Assembly: GCA_963669415.2 (NCBI GenBank)
Contig: CAXXPS010000002.1
Location: 1,736,001-1,800,000 of the forward strand
Direction: 5' to 3'
Length of the DNA stretch: 64,000 nucleotides
DNA from: JAWKWH01 sp963669415
GTDB taxonomy: Bacteria; Pseudomonadota; Alphaproteobacteria; Rhizobiales; Rhizobiaceae
Made by a program: the position numbers and the translations under genes
The notes under the pieces: model-generated
Databases searched by the model: none
What the model was told of the DNA's origin: nothing
What the model saw: the letters and a program-made list of their open reading frames with translations, nothing else
In this document: piece by piece, positions 1 through 8,483 of the stretch
Layout of the letters: each line of letters starts with the position of its first letter
How positions within the stretch are numbered: the stretch's first letter is position 1

Positions 1-1434
1 CGTCAGATAATCGCGCATGCGCGGTAAATGCTTCAGATAGGCCGGTTTTCCGTCACGTCTGTCGAGACGCACAAAAATGCCCAGAATTTTCGAACAGCGC
101 TGTACCGCCATGATCGCGTAGGATTTGTGAAAATCCGTTTCATCAAAGTTGCCTGCTGCGTTACGCAAGCGGCAATACTCTGCCAGCAACTCGCATTCCA
201 ACTCCGCGGCGACAGTCACCCGGGCATCTTGCGCAAGCGACGCCACGTCGTACGCCAATGGACCAACGAGCGCGTCCTGAAAATCTATCAGGCCCAGTCT
301 GTCGATCCCATGATGATCCGGGCGCCAGATCAGATTCGGAGAATGGAAGTCGCGCATGACAAGGCCCGTCTCGACCCCGGCCAATTCAGATATGACCGAA
401 TCCCACGCCTGGCCGAATTCGTGACGTTCGCCATCATCAGGTTCGCGACCGGTCATGGCGGGCATGTACCAGTCAAGAAGCAGTTCCACCTCGATCATCA
501 TCGCTTCGCGATCATAGGGTGGAAGTTCATGTCGTGCGCCAAAGGGTCCGTTGATCGATGTTGGCCAATTTCTTTGATGGGCTCGGGCCAACAGTTCAAC
601 GGCCGACATGTAACGGACCGGGATTGGTTCCAGCCTGTCGTTCACAACACCTTCGCGGCCGAAATCCTCGATCAACAAAAAACCGTCGCTCAGATCTGCT
701 GCACTTATTTGCGGGGCGCAAAAACCGTTCTCCCGAAGCGCATGATCAACTGCGACAAACGGAACAACCGATTCTGACAGATGGGCGATGCGGCTATAGG
801 GCAGACCGTCCCGGATCGGTGGACCATCGGGCTGTTCCGGCGCATCCATGACCAAACTCGGTGGCGCACCGGGCATGCTCACGGTTTCGTAACGGCGGGT
901 CGACGCATCACCGACAAACAGGGCTCTCGACGCCTCCCCCCAGCCGGAGGTTTCCAGAAAGTTGCGCAATCGCATCGAACGCCGAAACCGGGCTTCAGTT
1001 TCCGGGGCAGCCTGCACAATCGCCGAACGGCCGCCATCTTCGGTTTCCGCCAAATTTACCGTCAACGCCGGGCTCGGCAAAGTGTCAGCTGCATTCTGCG
1101 GCCATTCGACAATGGCAATCCCCCGATCAAGCGCCTCCTCAAGCCCCAGTTCATAAAGCTCGGAACTATCGGTCAGCCGATAGAGGTCGAAATGGGCGGC
1201 AGGAAGCACGCCGTCATAATACTGGACCAACGTGTATGTCGGGCTCGGCACCTCAAGGTCGGGTTTGGCGGTCGCCGCCCGAATGAGCGCCCGCGCCACC
1301 GTCGTTTTTCCCGCACCCAGATCACCTTCGAGCGCAACCAGATCACCGGGTTTGACCGCTGCGGCAATATCCTGTCCCAGGCGGCTGGTCGCCGCCTCAT
1401 CTTTAAGGTCCAGCGTTATTGTTCGGCTTTTCAT
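1..1434 (-). CDS. tsaE: TsaE-aminoglycoside phosphotransferase fusion (3' end cut by window)
   Basis: The reading frame opens at the ATG at 1434 and runs off the left edge with 478 codons visible and no stop. The first ~150 residues are a TsaE domain with a P-loop (GDLGAGKTT); TsaE is the ATPase that helps the TsaB-TsaD complex make t6A37 on ANN-decoding tRNAs. The rest is a phosphotransferase (APH-like) domain with the catalytic-loop pattern RDFHSPNLIW and a following LIDFQD metal-binding motif. The same fusion is familiar from Rhizobiales. The substrate of the kinase half is unknown; antibiotic resistance should not be assumed. It lies downstream of divL on the same strand, and would usually be followed by a nucleotidyltransferase gene outside the window. 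Confidence 0.88.
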   Translation of the reverse strand, partial: MKSRTITLDLKDEAATSRLGQDIAAAVKPGDLVALEGDLGAGKTTVARALIRAATAKPDLEVPSPTYTLVQYYDGVLPAAHFDLYRLTDSSELYELGLEEALDRGIAIVEWPQNAADTLPSPALTVNLAETEDGGRSAIVQAAPETEARFRRSMRLRNFLETSGWGEASRALFVGDASTRRYETVSMPGAPPSLVMDAPEQPDGPPIRDGLPYSRIAHLSESVVPFVAVDHALRENGFCAPQISAADLSDGFLLIEDFGREGVVNDRLEPIPVRYMSAVELLARAHQRNWPTSINGPFGARHELPPYDREAMMIEVELLLDWYMPAMTGREPDDGERHEFGQAWDSVISELAGVETGLVMRDFHSPNLIWRPDHHGIDRLGLIDFQDALVGPLAYDVASLAQDARVTVAAELECELLAEYCRLRNAAGNFDETDFHKSYAIMAVQRCSKILGIFVRLDRRDGKPAYLKHLPRMRDYLT

Positions 1435-1471
1435 GATTCAGACCAATCACAGTCTTCACGACGGTTCAACG

Positions 1472-4033
1472 CTATTCGGCTGCTTCGCGCAATCCCGGAT
1501 TGACCGGGAAGCGGCAGGTTACCGTTGTCCCGCTTGATTCGGAAGTCGCGATGGAAACCGACCCGCCATGCAATTCGACAAACCCCTTGACGATGGAAAG
1601 GCCGAGACCGGCGCCTCGGCGCCTGCCACCGTTGCCCACCGGTTCGAACCGTTTGAACACCGCGTCGAGCGCATCTGCCGGAATGCCTGGTCCGTTATCG
1701 TGCACATCGAATTCGACTGCACCGTCGGACATGCGGCAGCCGACCTGGACCTTGGAACCTTCAGGCGCGTAATTCGCGGCATTGACCAGCAGGTTAAACA
1801 AAATCTGCCGCACCCGGTTTCCGTCGGCGAAAAAGGTTTCCGGCGCCGATGAGGTGTCGACTTCGAGTGTGATGTTGTGCTCTGCCAGCCGCTCCGTGAC
1901 GAGCTGGCATGCGGCTTCGATTGTTTCGCTGACCTGAACTTCTTCGATTTCGAGACGCATGATGCCGGCATCGACCGTCGCCAGGTCAAGAATGTCGTTG
2001 ACAATGGTGAGCAGCACAGCTGACGACGCACCGATGTGCTCGACATATTCTTTTTGCCGTTCGTTCAAATCACCGGTGGTTGCAAGCTCCAGAAGTTCGG
2101 TAAATCCGATGATGTTTGTCAGCGGAGACCGCAACTCATAGGACACGTGCTGAACAAAATCGTTCTTCAGCCGGTCGGCGCGTTGCAGCGCCTCGTTCTT
2201 GTCCTTCAACGCACGCTCGACGTTGACGCTGTCGGTGACATCGACGAATGTCAGCATCACCTGGCCGTTCGGCAGCGGATTAAGCGCCGAACGCAAGACC
2301 GTTCCGCTATTTAGTTCAATCTGGTCGTAGCGGTCCCGCCGCTCGTCGTCGAATCCGGTGACAGCTGCAACAAACTCGCCCCACGGACTGTCACTGACTT
2401 GCGGGTCGCAGGCGGCACGAATGGCGCTGATATGCGTGCCTTCCGCGGTCACATCTTCCACCAGACCCCAAAGGCTTGCAAAAGCAGGGTTTGAAAGTTG
2501 AAGCCGCCCGTCCGAACCGAACACAGCGACACCCTCCGCCAGATTGTCCAGTGTCTCACCCTGGACCCGTACCGCAGTCTTGTAACGGCTCTCCAGATCG
2601 ATCTGCTCGGTCAGATTTTCAAACACCCAGGTCACACCACCACGCGGGTGCGGATTGGCGATAACCCGCAAGGTTTGTCCATCGGGCAAATGCCACCAGT
2701 GTTCTTGCGGTTCAACGGACCGGTATGCACTGAGCACATGTTCCATCCACCGCCGCCATTCGGTCTGCTCTGGCAGTTTTCCATCGCTTCTCAACCGGTC
2801 GATGACAAGGGCATTTTCGGGTGCGCTTTCAAGAAATCCGGTATCCAGATCCCACAGTTTCTGAAAGGCCTGATTGTAAAACCGCAACTTCTCGCCGTTA
2901 TCGAAGATTGCCACCGCGGTGGTCAGTTGATCCAGTGTCTCCGAATGGCTTTTCTGTATATGACGGATTTCTTCGCGCACCGACTCGATTTCACTGACGT
3001 CCAGCGCGATGGCCGACGAACCGGACGTGCTGGAAAACCCTGTTACAGAGAACTGTTTACGGTCGCCGTGGACCACGGTGGATATTTTGTCGGAGAACGA
3101 AGGCGCCTCGGCATGTTTCGCCGCCATGGCATCGCGGGCCTGCGTACCCAGGAACTCCTTGCCTTCACGGGCAGCCGTCTCGGGAGTGTCCGCTTCGACT
3201 GCGTCAGCATATGCCTGATTGACCCAACTGATGTCGCCAGTCGCGTTGCGCTGCCAAAACGGCATTGGAAGGGAATCAACCAGACCCCGCAATACCGCAT
3301 GCTCGGCCGCCAATTGGCGATGGGCAATTTTAAGGTCAGCATGTGAGCGCTGTGCCTCGCTGACCGACAGAAAACGAACGATTGCGTGGGTGGAAGAAAC
3401 ACGGCCCTGGACTTCAAGCAGTTCACCGCGGCGCGTCTCTGCAATCAGGTCAAACTGGCTTTTCTCGCCGCGCAGCTCGGCGATCGCATGCTCGACTTCT
3501 GTTGCTGATCGCGGTGACAGCCAGCGGCCGAATGCCAAAAAAGCCGAGCGTTCTTCCGGCGCACCGGCGCGGGGCGCAAGCGAGCCGGCAATTTCCGGCC
3601 GGTCGCCGTCCCGGCCCCAGATCAGCAATTTTTGGTCACGAAGATTGAGAAACGCGTCAGACCGCTGCACAGCAGTGTCCAGTTCGGCAATTCTGCCGCG
3701 AAGTTCGACATTCTCGTTGGCAATTCTCGCGCGCTCTCGAATGAGCCAGACGGCAGAAACCAGCGCGGAGCCCATGGCACCGGCAAAGATCGCTAACTGG
3801 ATGACCTCAGGCGTACCGATCGCAAGATCGGCGGGCAGGCGGAGAACCTCCAGAACTGACGATTGCGCGTGTGCATGTGGCGTGAATCCGAGCAGCGAAA
3901 TAGCGCTCGCTACAACGCCCAGCATCCCGGTTCTAAGCGCATGGGTACAGTTGCGAGCCGACGCCGGTTCCCACCGGCCCCACTCAGTCTGTCTGTCTGC
4001 CCAACCCGCGCCCAACGGGTATTCTGCTGGCAT
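1472..4033 (-). CDS. divL: DivL-type PAS sensor kinase with tyrosine at the phospho-acceptor site
   Basis: An 853-residue protein with an N-terminal hydrophobic region (a signal-like stretch near 36-56 and a membrane segment near 76-98), a coiled linker, about three PAS-like modules (roughly 250-350, 365-480, 490-605), a dimerisation helix and an ATPase domain (DNGPGIP; GAGLGLSIVKG). In the H-box the usual histidine before Glu-Leu-Arg is Tyr632 (VSYELRSPLT, codon TAT at 2138-2140). This substitution is the hallmark of DivL, which controls CckA and so CtrA phosphorylation in Caulobacter and rhizobia. The position next to ahcY and upstream of PTS-chvG-chvI fits the rhizobial divL locus. The ATG at 4033 is preferred over one 30 bp upstream because a GAGG element stands just before it. 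Confidence 0.85.
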   Translation of the reverse strand: MPAEYPLGAGWADRQTEWGRWEPASARNCTHALRTGMLGVVASAISLLGFTPHAHAQSSVLEVLRLPADLAIGTPEVIQLAIFAGAMGSALVSAVWLIRERARIANENVELRGRIAELDTAVQRSDAFLNLRDQKLLIWGRDGDRPEIAGSLAPRAGAPEERSAFLAFGRWLSPRSATEVEHAIAELRGEKSQFDLIAETRRGELLEVQGRVSSTHAIVRFLSVSEAQRSHADLKIAHRQLAAEHAVLRGLVDSLPMPFWQRNATGDISWVNQAYADAVEADTPETAAREGKEFLGTQARDAMAAKHAEAPSFSDKISTVVHGDRKQFSVTGFSSTSGSSAIALDVSEIESVREEIRHIQKSHSETLDQLTTAVAIFDNGEKLRFYNQAFQKLWDLDTGFLESAPENALVIDRLRSDGKLPEQTEWRRWMEHVLSAYRSVEPQEHWWHLPDGQTLRVIANPHPRGGVTWVFENLTEQIDLESRYKTAVRVQGETLDNLAEGVAVFGSDGRLQLSNPAFASLWGLVEDVTAEGTHISAIRAACDPQVSDSPWGEFVAAVTGFDDERRDRYDQIELNSGTVLRSALNPLPNGQVMLTFVDVTDSVNVERALKDKNEALQRADRLKNDFVQHVSYELRSPLTNIIGFTELLELATTGDLNERQKEYVEHIGASSAVLLTIVNDILDLATVDAGIMRLEIEEVQVSETIEAACQLVTERLAEHNITLEVDTSSAPETFFADGNRVRQILFNLLVNAANYAPEGSKVQVGCRMSDGAVEFDVHDNGPGIPADALDAVFKRFEPVGNGGRRRGAGLGLSIVKGFVELHGGSVSIATSESSGTTVTCRFPVNPGLREAAE

Positions 4034-4173
4034 GTCTTGATCCTCTCCGCCGCTGAATGGCAAGACCGCCCTGTTCGATTGGCGTTCGTTCCGCGATTTA
4101 CAAACGCCTCGCGAATCACCTCACAATACCTGACCGCCGAATCTGCGTGAAGAACTATTGCCGTAAAAATAAG

Positions 4174-4201
4174 GGCCGGATGAATTATCGATCATCCGGC
4201 C
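4174..4201 (-). terminator. Intrinsic terminator after ahcY
   Basis: Perfect 10-bp inverted repeat (GGCCGGATGA / TCATCCGGCC) with an 8-nt loop. Read on the minus strand it is followed by TTATTTTTA. It begins about 30 bp beyond the ahcY stop, so it should separate ahcY from divL. Confidence 0.8.
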
Positions 4202-4230
4202 ACGATATTTTGTAGTTATTCGGGATAAAA

Positions 4231-5631
4231 TTAGTATCGGTAGTGTTCCGGCTTGTATGGCCCTGACGTCTCAACACCAATATAATTTGCCTGTTCGTCT
4301 GAAAGACTGGTCAGGTTCGCACCAAGCTTGTCAAGATGAAGGCGCGCGACCTTCTCATCAAGGTGTTTAGGCAATACGTGGACTGTGTTGTCGTAATTGT
4401 CAGACTTTGCGAACAACTCGATCTGAGCCAAAACCTGGTTTGTAAAAGATGCAGACATGACAAAGCTCGGATGACCGGTAGCATTGCCGAGATTGAGCAA
4501 GCGGCCCTCCGACAGCAGGATCATGCGATTGCCACCAGGAAACTCGATCATGTCGACCTGTGGTTTCACATTTGTCCACTTAAGATTGCTCAGGGCTTCG
4601 ACCTGAATTTCGTTGTCGAAATGACCGATATTTCCGACGATCGCCATGTCCTTCAAATTGCGCATGTGATCGATGGTAATCACATCCTTGTTGCCGGTGG
4701 TTGTGATGATGATATCCGCTCCCGGCGCAGCATCGTCCAGGGTTACGACCTCAAAGCCGTCCATTGCCGCCTGTAGTGCGCAAATCGGATCGATCTCAGT
4801 GACCTGAACCCGCGCTCCTGCCCCGCGCAATGATGCAGCCGAGCCTTTGCCGACATCGCCATAGCCGCAAACGATTGCGACCTTGCCGGCCATCATCACA
4901 TCCGTGCCGCGGCGAATACCGTCGACGAGCGATTCGCGGCATCCGTACTTGTTGTCGAATTTCGATTTGGTGACCGAATCGTTGACATTGATAGCCGGGA
5001 ACGGGAGCAACCCTTTTTTCTGCAGCTGATAAAGCCGGTTGACGCCGGTTGTTGTTTCCTCCGTCACGCCTTTGATGGCGTCGCGCTGGCGCGTGAAGAA
5101 ACCGGGTGTTGCTTCCATCCGTTTTTTGATCTGGGCAAACAGGATTTCTTCTTCCTCGTTGCCCGGCTTCGACAATACGTCTTCACCTGCTTCCGCGCGC
5201 GCACCGATCAGAATGTACATGGTCGCATCACCGCCATCGTCGAGGATCATGTTCGACGGTTCGCCATCCGGCCAATTGAAAATCTGATCCGTATAGCTCC
5301 AATACTCCTCAAGCGTTTCGCCCTTCACGGCAAAAACCGGAGTTCCACCTGCAGCGATGGCCGAAGCTGCGTGGTCCTGGGTGGAGAAGATATTGCAAGA
5401 TGCCCAACGAACGTCCGCGCCCAGCGCTTTGAGCGTGTCGATCAACACTGCTGTTTGGATGGTCATATGCAGGGAGCCGGATATCCTCGCACCCTTGAGC
5501 GGCTGCGCCTTGCCAAACTCTTCGCGGCAGGCAATCAGACCGGGCATTTCGGTCTCGGCGATTTCGATTTCTTTGCGCCCCCAATCGGCAAGCGAAATAT
5601 CGGCAATAAGATAATCTTTGTCGTTGGCCAT
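4231..5631 (-). CDS. ahcY: Adenosylhomocysteinase
   Basis: A 466-residue S-adenosylhomocysteine hydrolase, which reversibly splits SAH into adenosine and homocysteine and removes the product inhibitor of SAM-dependent methyltransferases. Visible family features are the substrate-domain segment around GCRESLVDGIRRG, the NAD-binding GYGDVGKGSA, the QVDMIEFP region and the C-terminal PYKPEHYRY tail that completes the NAD site of the neighbouring subunit. Length is normal for the long bacterial form. The ATG at 5631 (MANDKDY) is chosen over an in-frame ATG 15 bp upstream, since alphaproteobacterial proteins begin near this point. A terminator follows; a hairpin lies in its leader. Confidence 0.97.
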   Translation of the reverse strand: MANDKDYLIADISLADWGRKEIEIAETEMPGLIACREEFGKAQPLKGARISGSLHMTIQTAVLIDTLKALGADVRWASCNIFSTQDHAASAIAAGGTPVFAVKGETLEEYWSYTDQIFNWPDGEPSNMILDDGGDATMYILIGARAEAGEDVLSKPGNEEEEILFAQIKKRMEATPGFFTRQRDAIKGVTEETTTGVNRLYQLQKKGLLPFPAINVNDSVTKSKFDNKYGCRESLVDGIRRGTDVMMAGKVAIVCGYGDVGKGSAASLRGAGARVQVTEIDPICALQAAMDGFEVVTLDDAAPGADIIITTTGNKDVITIDHMRNLKDMAIVGNIGHFDNEIQVEALSNLKWTNVKPQVDMIEFPGGNRMILLSEGRLLNLGNATGHPSFVMSASFTNQVLAQIELFAKSDNYDNTVHVLPKHLDEKVARLHLDKLGANLTSLSDEQANYIGVETSGPYKPEHYRY

Positions 5632-5670
5632 GGTCAGTCCAATCAATCAGTTTATGAGAGAGTTCTGGGG

Positions 5671-5697
5671 TAGCCGGTCGCAAGCGAATTCCGGCTA
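5671..5697. promoter_or_regulatory. Hairpin in the ptsH-ahcY gap
   Basis: Inverted repeat TAGCCGG / CCGGCTA with an inner TCGC / GCGA pair, about 40 bp upstream of the ahcY start. No T-tract follows on the minus strand, so it is a poor terminator. It could be an RNA structure in the ahcY leader or a protein site. It did not match the SAM-II or SAH riboswitch consensus as I know them. Confidence 0.35.
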
Positions 5698-5785
5698 GTT
5701 CAGCGGCGCTGTTTATCAGAGTTCACAGGCTGCGGCAATAACACATAAAGAAATCTTTATTCGTGCATGCTGCCAAATCAGGACC

Positions 5786-6079
5786 TCAGTGGCCTTCGCC
5801 GAAACCGTCGGAGACGAGTACGTCAAGCGCGTCCATGACGGCATCTGCATCTTGGCCGCAAGCTTCGACAACAATCGTGCATCCGGGGCTTGCAGCCAGC
5901 ATCATCAGGTCGAGGATCGAACCCCCATCGACGGCCATATTGTCCTTCTTGACAATTACCTCTGCGTCGAAGCGGTTGACCGTTTCAACAAACTTCGCCG
6001 ATGCCCGGGCGTGCAGGCCGCGCTGGTTTACGATGGAGAACTGGCGAGTGACGACGGCAGCCCCGGACTCCGCGCTCAT
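5786..6079 (-). CDS. ptsH: HPr phosphocarrier protein (PTS)
   Basis: A 97-residue HPr. The phospho-accepting His23 sits in RGLHARASAKF, and the regulatory serine equivalent to Ser46 of Bacillus is Ser54 in GGSILDLMMLA. In Rhizobiales HPr is part of an incomplete, sugar-independent PTS: phosphate passes from PEP through EI-Ntr to HPr or NPr and on to EIIA proteins that regulate other targets. The start overlaps the EIIA stop by 4 bp (ATGA), so the two are translationally coupled. The serine is kept although no HPr kinase gene lies in the expected place nearby. Confidence 0.93.
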   Translation of the reverse strand: MSAESGAAVVTRQFSIVNQRGLHARASAKFVETVNRFDAEVIVKKDNMAVDGGSILDLMMLAASPGCTIVVEACGQDADAVMDALDVLVSDGFGEGH

Positions 6080-6477
6080 TTTCCAACCAAAACCTGACTG
6101 GCAACGTTGATATATTTTTTCCCGGCCGATTGGGCGTCCTCCAGCGCGGATGCCATGTCCCCCGTTGTCCGGCTGCTGGAGAGTTTGATCAGCATGGGCA
6201 AATTGACACCGGCGACCACTTCGATCTTGCCCGACTCCATTACTGATATCGCCAGATTGGAAGGTGTTCCGCCAAACATGTCGGTCAATATGATCACACC
6301 GGCGCCGGAATCGGCGCGCGTGACGGCCGCGACGATATCGCCCCGGCGTTGTTCCATGTCGTCTTCAGGACCGATGGACACCGTCTCGAAACGCTCCTGC
6401 GGACCAACAACATGCTCGCAAGCATGGCGGAATTCCTCTGCCAAGCGTCCGTGCGTTACCAGCACGAGTCCAATCAT
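6076..6477 (-). CDS. PTS mannose-family EIIA regulatory protein
   Basis: A 133-residue EIIA-Man domain alone, without IIB, IIC or IID partners in the window. The phosphorylated histidine is His9 (MIGLVLVTHGRLA) and the DMFGGTPSNLA turn is typical of the fold. In Rhizobiales the homologue (EIIA-Man, ManX or PtsM) receives phosphate from HPr and acts as a regulator, not in sugar uptake. The GGGAG element just upstream supports the ATG at 6477. It begins immediately downstream of a 191-bp gap with two palindromes, where hprK normally stands, so it probably has its own promoter. Confidence 0.9.
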   Translation of the reverse strand: MIGLVLVTHGRLAEEFRHACEHVVGPQERFETVSIGPEDDMEQRRGDIVAAVTRADSGAGVIILTDMFGGTPSNLAISVMESGKIEVVAGVNLPMLIKLSSSRTTGDMASALEDAQSAGKKYINVASQVLVGK

Positions 6478-6549
6478 ACGCAGTTCACTCCCACCGATTT
6501 ACCACCGTCACGTTGTCGGCTTGCCCCAATTCTCGCGCAAATACGCACT

Positions 6550-6576
6550 CTTGTCAGGGACAGGCGCGATGACAAG
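6550..6576. promoter_or_regulatory. Perfect 7-bp inverted repeat upstream of EIIA
   Basis: CTTGTCA / TGACAAG with a 13-nt spacer, about 73 bp upstream of the EIIA start. Dyad spacing suits a dimeric regulator, or a stem-loop. No T-tract is present on either side. Confidence 0.4.
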
Positions 6577-6597
6577 CCCATAAAGGTGAACTTTTGA

Positions 6598-6617
6598 CCA
6601 ATTTTGCACAAAATTGG
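6598..6617. promoter_or_regulatory. Perfect 8-bp inverted repeat between EIIA and chvG
   Basis: CCAATTTT / AAAATTGG with a GCAC loop, in the gap that would hold hprK in relatives. Either an operator for the EIIA-ptsH unit or a weak terminator after chvG; the minus strand beyond it reads TCAAAAG, not a T-run. Confidence 0.45.
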
Positions 6618-6668
6618 CCAGCGACGGTCGCGAACGCCTGAAAATTAAGGTGAGTTGAGGCCGTCAGC

Positions 6669-8447
6669 CTATTTCTCGGCCGGAAGTGTGACAATGAAAC
6701 GCGCGCCGCGAATATCTCCGGGTTTCCCGCCGACAAGGTTCTCCGCGCGCAATTTGCCGCCATGCGCTTCAATAATCTGGCGGCTGATCGAAAGGCCGAG
6801 ACCGGAATTGTTGCCAAAAGCGTCGATTCCAGGACGATCCGTATAGAAGCGGTCAAAAATACGGTCGATATTCTCGGCGCGAATTCCGGGCCCGTTATCA
6901 TCCACCGTGACGATAACCCGGTTGCGGCTTCGCGACAGGGTAATGGTGATCCGTCCATCCTCCTGGGGAACGAACGAACGGGCATTGTCGATCAAATTGG
7001 TGATGACCTGACCAAGACGAAGCTCATGTCCGGAGACGATGTAGTCTTTCGCCCCCTGTGCAGGCTTTTCCATCTTCAGGACGATATCGACCGGTTTGTT
7101 GCGGCTTCCGGTCTGCCGGCAAACGGCGACCACATCTGTGAGAAACTTCGCCAAGTCGACGCGGCCGGCATCTTCGCGCGCCAACTCGGCGTCGAGGCGC
7201 GATGCATCGGAGATGTCCGAGATCAGCCGGTCAAGACGGCGGACATCGTGCTGGATCACCTCGAGAAGGCGCGCCTGCGATTCCGGATTTTTGACCCTCG
7301 GCAAGGTTTCAACTGCGCTGCGCAATGACGTCAGCGGATTTTTCAGCTCATGACTGACGTCCGCAGCAAAGCTTTCAATCGCTTCGATACGGGCGTAGAG
7401 CGCATTGGTCATATCGCGCAATGCCGCAGACAGGTTGCCGATTTCATCCTGCCGGTCGGAAAAATCCGGGATTTCCTCGCGGTTCTTGATACCACGGCGA
7501 ACGCGGATGGCGGCGGCCGAGAGCCGTCTCAGCGGATTTGCAATTGTCGATGCCAGCAGCATGGACAGGATGGCGGTAACAAGTGCCGCGACGCCAAACA
7601 CCCGGACGATTGCGCGACGCTCGGCAGCGACAATCTTGTCGATATCTCCACCCTGTGTGGACAGCATCAGCACTCCCAATACCGCACGGAAACGCTGCAC
7701 CGGCACCGCGACCGACACGATCATCTCACCCTGCTCACTGATCCGCACCACTGTATCGGGGCTCCCGGTCAATGCGGTTATTACTTCGGGATAAGCACCT
7801 CCGTTGCCACCGGGCTGTTCGCGATAGAGCGGCAGGTCGGTACGCCTAAACAGGCCGGAAAACAGCTTGTACATCCAGTCAAACGCCCCGGGCTCATCTT
7901 CCTCGACCGGTGGCAGGTCGTAGCGAAGGATCTGGCCGCCCGAATAGAGATGGCGGGAATCAAGCAGCAAATTGGAATCGCGGTCATAAATGCGGGCCCG
8001 TGTGCGGGTTGGTGAAATCAGGCGGCGCAGCACTGGTGCGACGCGTTCCGGATTGATGGGAAAATCCAGACTGTCGAGCTGATTTGATCCTGGCGCAATG
8101 CTTTCGCCGGCCTGCAGTTCCAGCAGTTTTTCCGGATCAATGGTCAACGAATCGGTCTGAACGGTCGCCGAAGCCGCAATAGCGCCGGCAATGATCTCGC
8201 CCTGCGTCATCAGGCTCTCGACCCGAGCATCAATCAACCCGTCACGGAACTGATTGAGATACAAAATGCCGGTGACCAACACGGCCAGCGCAGCGAGATT
8301 CAAAAACAGGATACGGCGGGTGAGGCTTGAAAAGACGTAGTGACCGAGAACACGGCGAAACGGCGAGGCCACTGCGCGAAGCAGCGACCTGTTGTTGCCT
8401 TGTTCCTTTACACCCGGCTGCCTGGGCGGTTCATTTCTCGCCAGCAT
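6669..8447 (-). CDS. chvG: ChvG (ExoS/BvrS-type) envelope sensor histidine kinase
   Basis: A 592-residue histidine kinase. An N-terminal membrane segment near residues 45-65, a long periplasmic domain, a second membrane segment near 275-300, a HAMP linker, an H-box (DVSHELKNPLTSL) and an HATPase with N-box (NLIDNARSF), DNGPGIR and SGLGLSISRQI. ChvG senses acid or envelope change and phosphorylates ChvI in Agrobacterium, Sinorhizobium (ExoS) and Brucella (BvrS), controlling exopolysaccharide, motility and host interaction. It lies 36 bp downstream of chvI on the same strand, so the two form an operon. Orientation and position relative to pckA match the known rhizobial locus. Confidence 0.93.
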   Translation of the reverse strand: MLARNEPPRQPGVKEQGNNRSLLRAVASPFRRVLGHYVFSSLTRRILFLNLAALAVLVTGILYLNQFRDGLIDARVESLMTQGEIIAGAIAASATVQTDSLTIDPEKLLELQAGESIAPGSNQLDSLDFPINPERVAPVLRRLISPTRTRARIYDRDSNLLLDSRHLYSGGQILRYDLPPVEEDEPGAFDWMYKLFSGLFRRTDLPLYREQPGGNGGAYPEVITALTGSPDTVVRISEQGEMIVSVAVPVQRFRAVLGVLMLSTQGGDIDKIVAAERRAIVRVFGVAALVTAILSMLLASTIANPLRRLSAAAIRVRRGIKNREEIPDFSDRQDEIGNLSAALRDMTNALYARIEAIESFAADVSHELKNPLTSLRSAVETLPRVKNPESQARLLEVIQHDVRRLDRLISDISDASRLDAELAREDAGRVDLAKFLTDVVAVCRQTGSRNKPVDIVLKMEKPAQGAKDYIVSGHELRLGQVITNLIDNARSFVPQEDGRITITLSRSRNRVIVTVDDNGPGIRAENIDRIFDRFYTDRPGIDAFGNNSGLGLSISRQIIEAHGGKLRAENLVGGKPGDIRGARFIVTLPAEK

Positions 8448-8483
8448 CGTCCGTTTGCCACTCCCGAGAGCGCTCCGGATCGA

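Noticed and set aside
5786..6477. Complete sugar PTS
   Set aside because: Only HPr and a lone EIIA-Man domain are present, without permease components.
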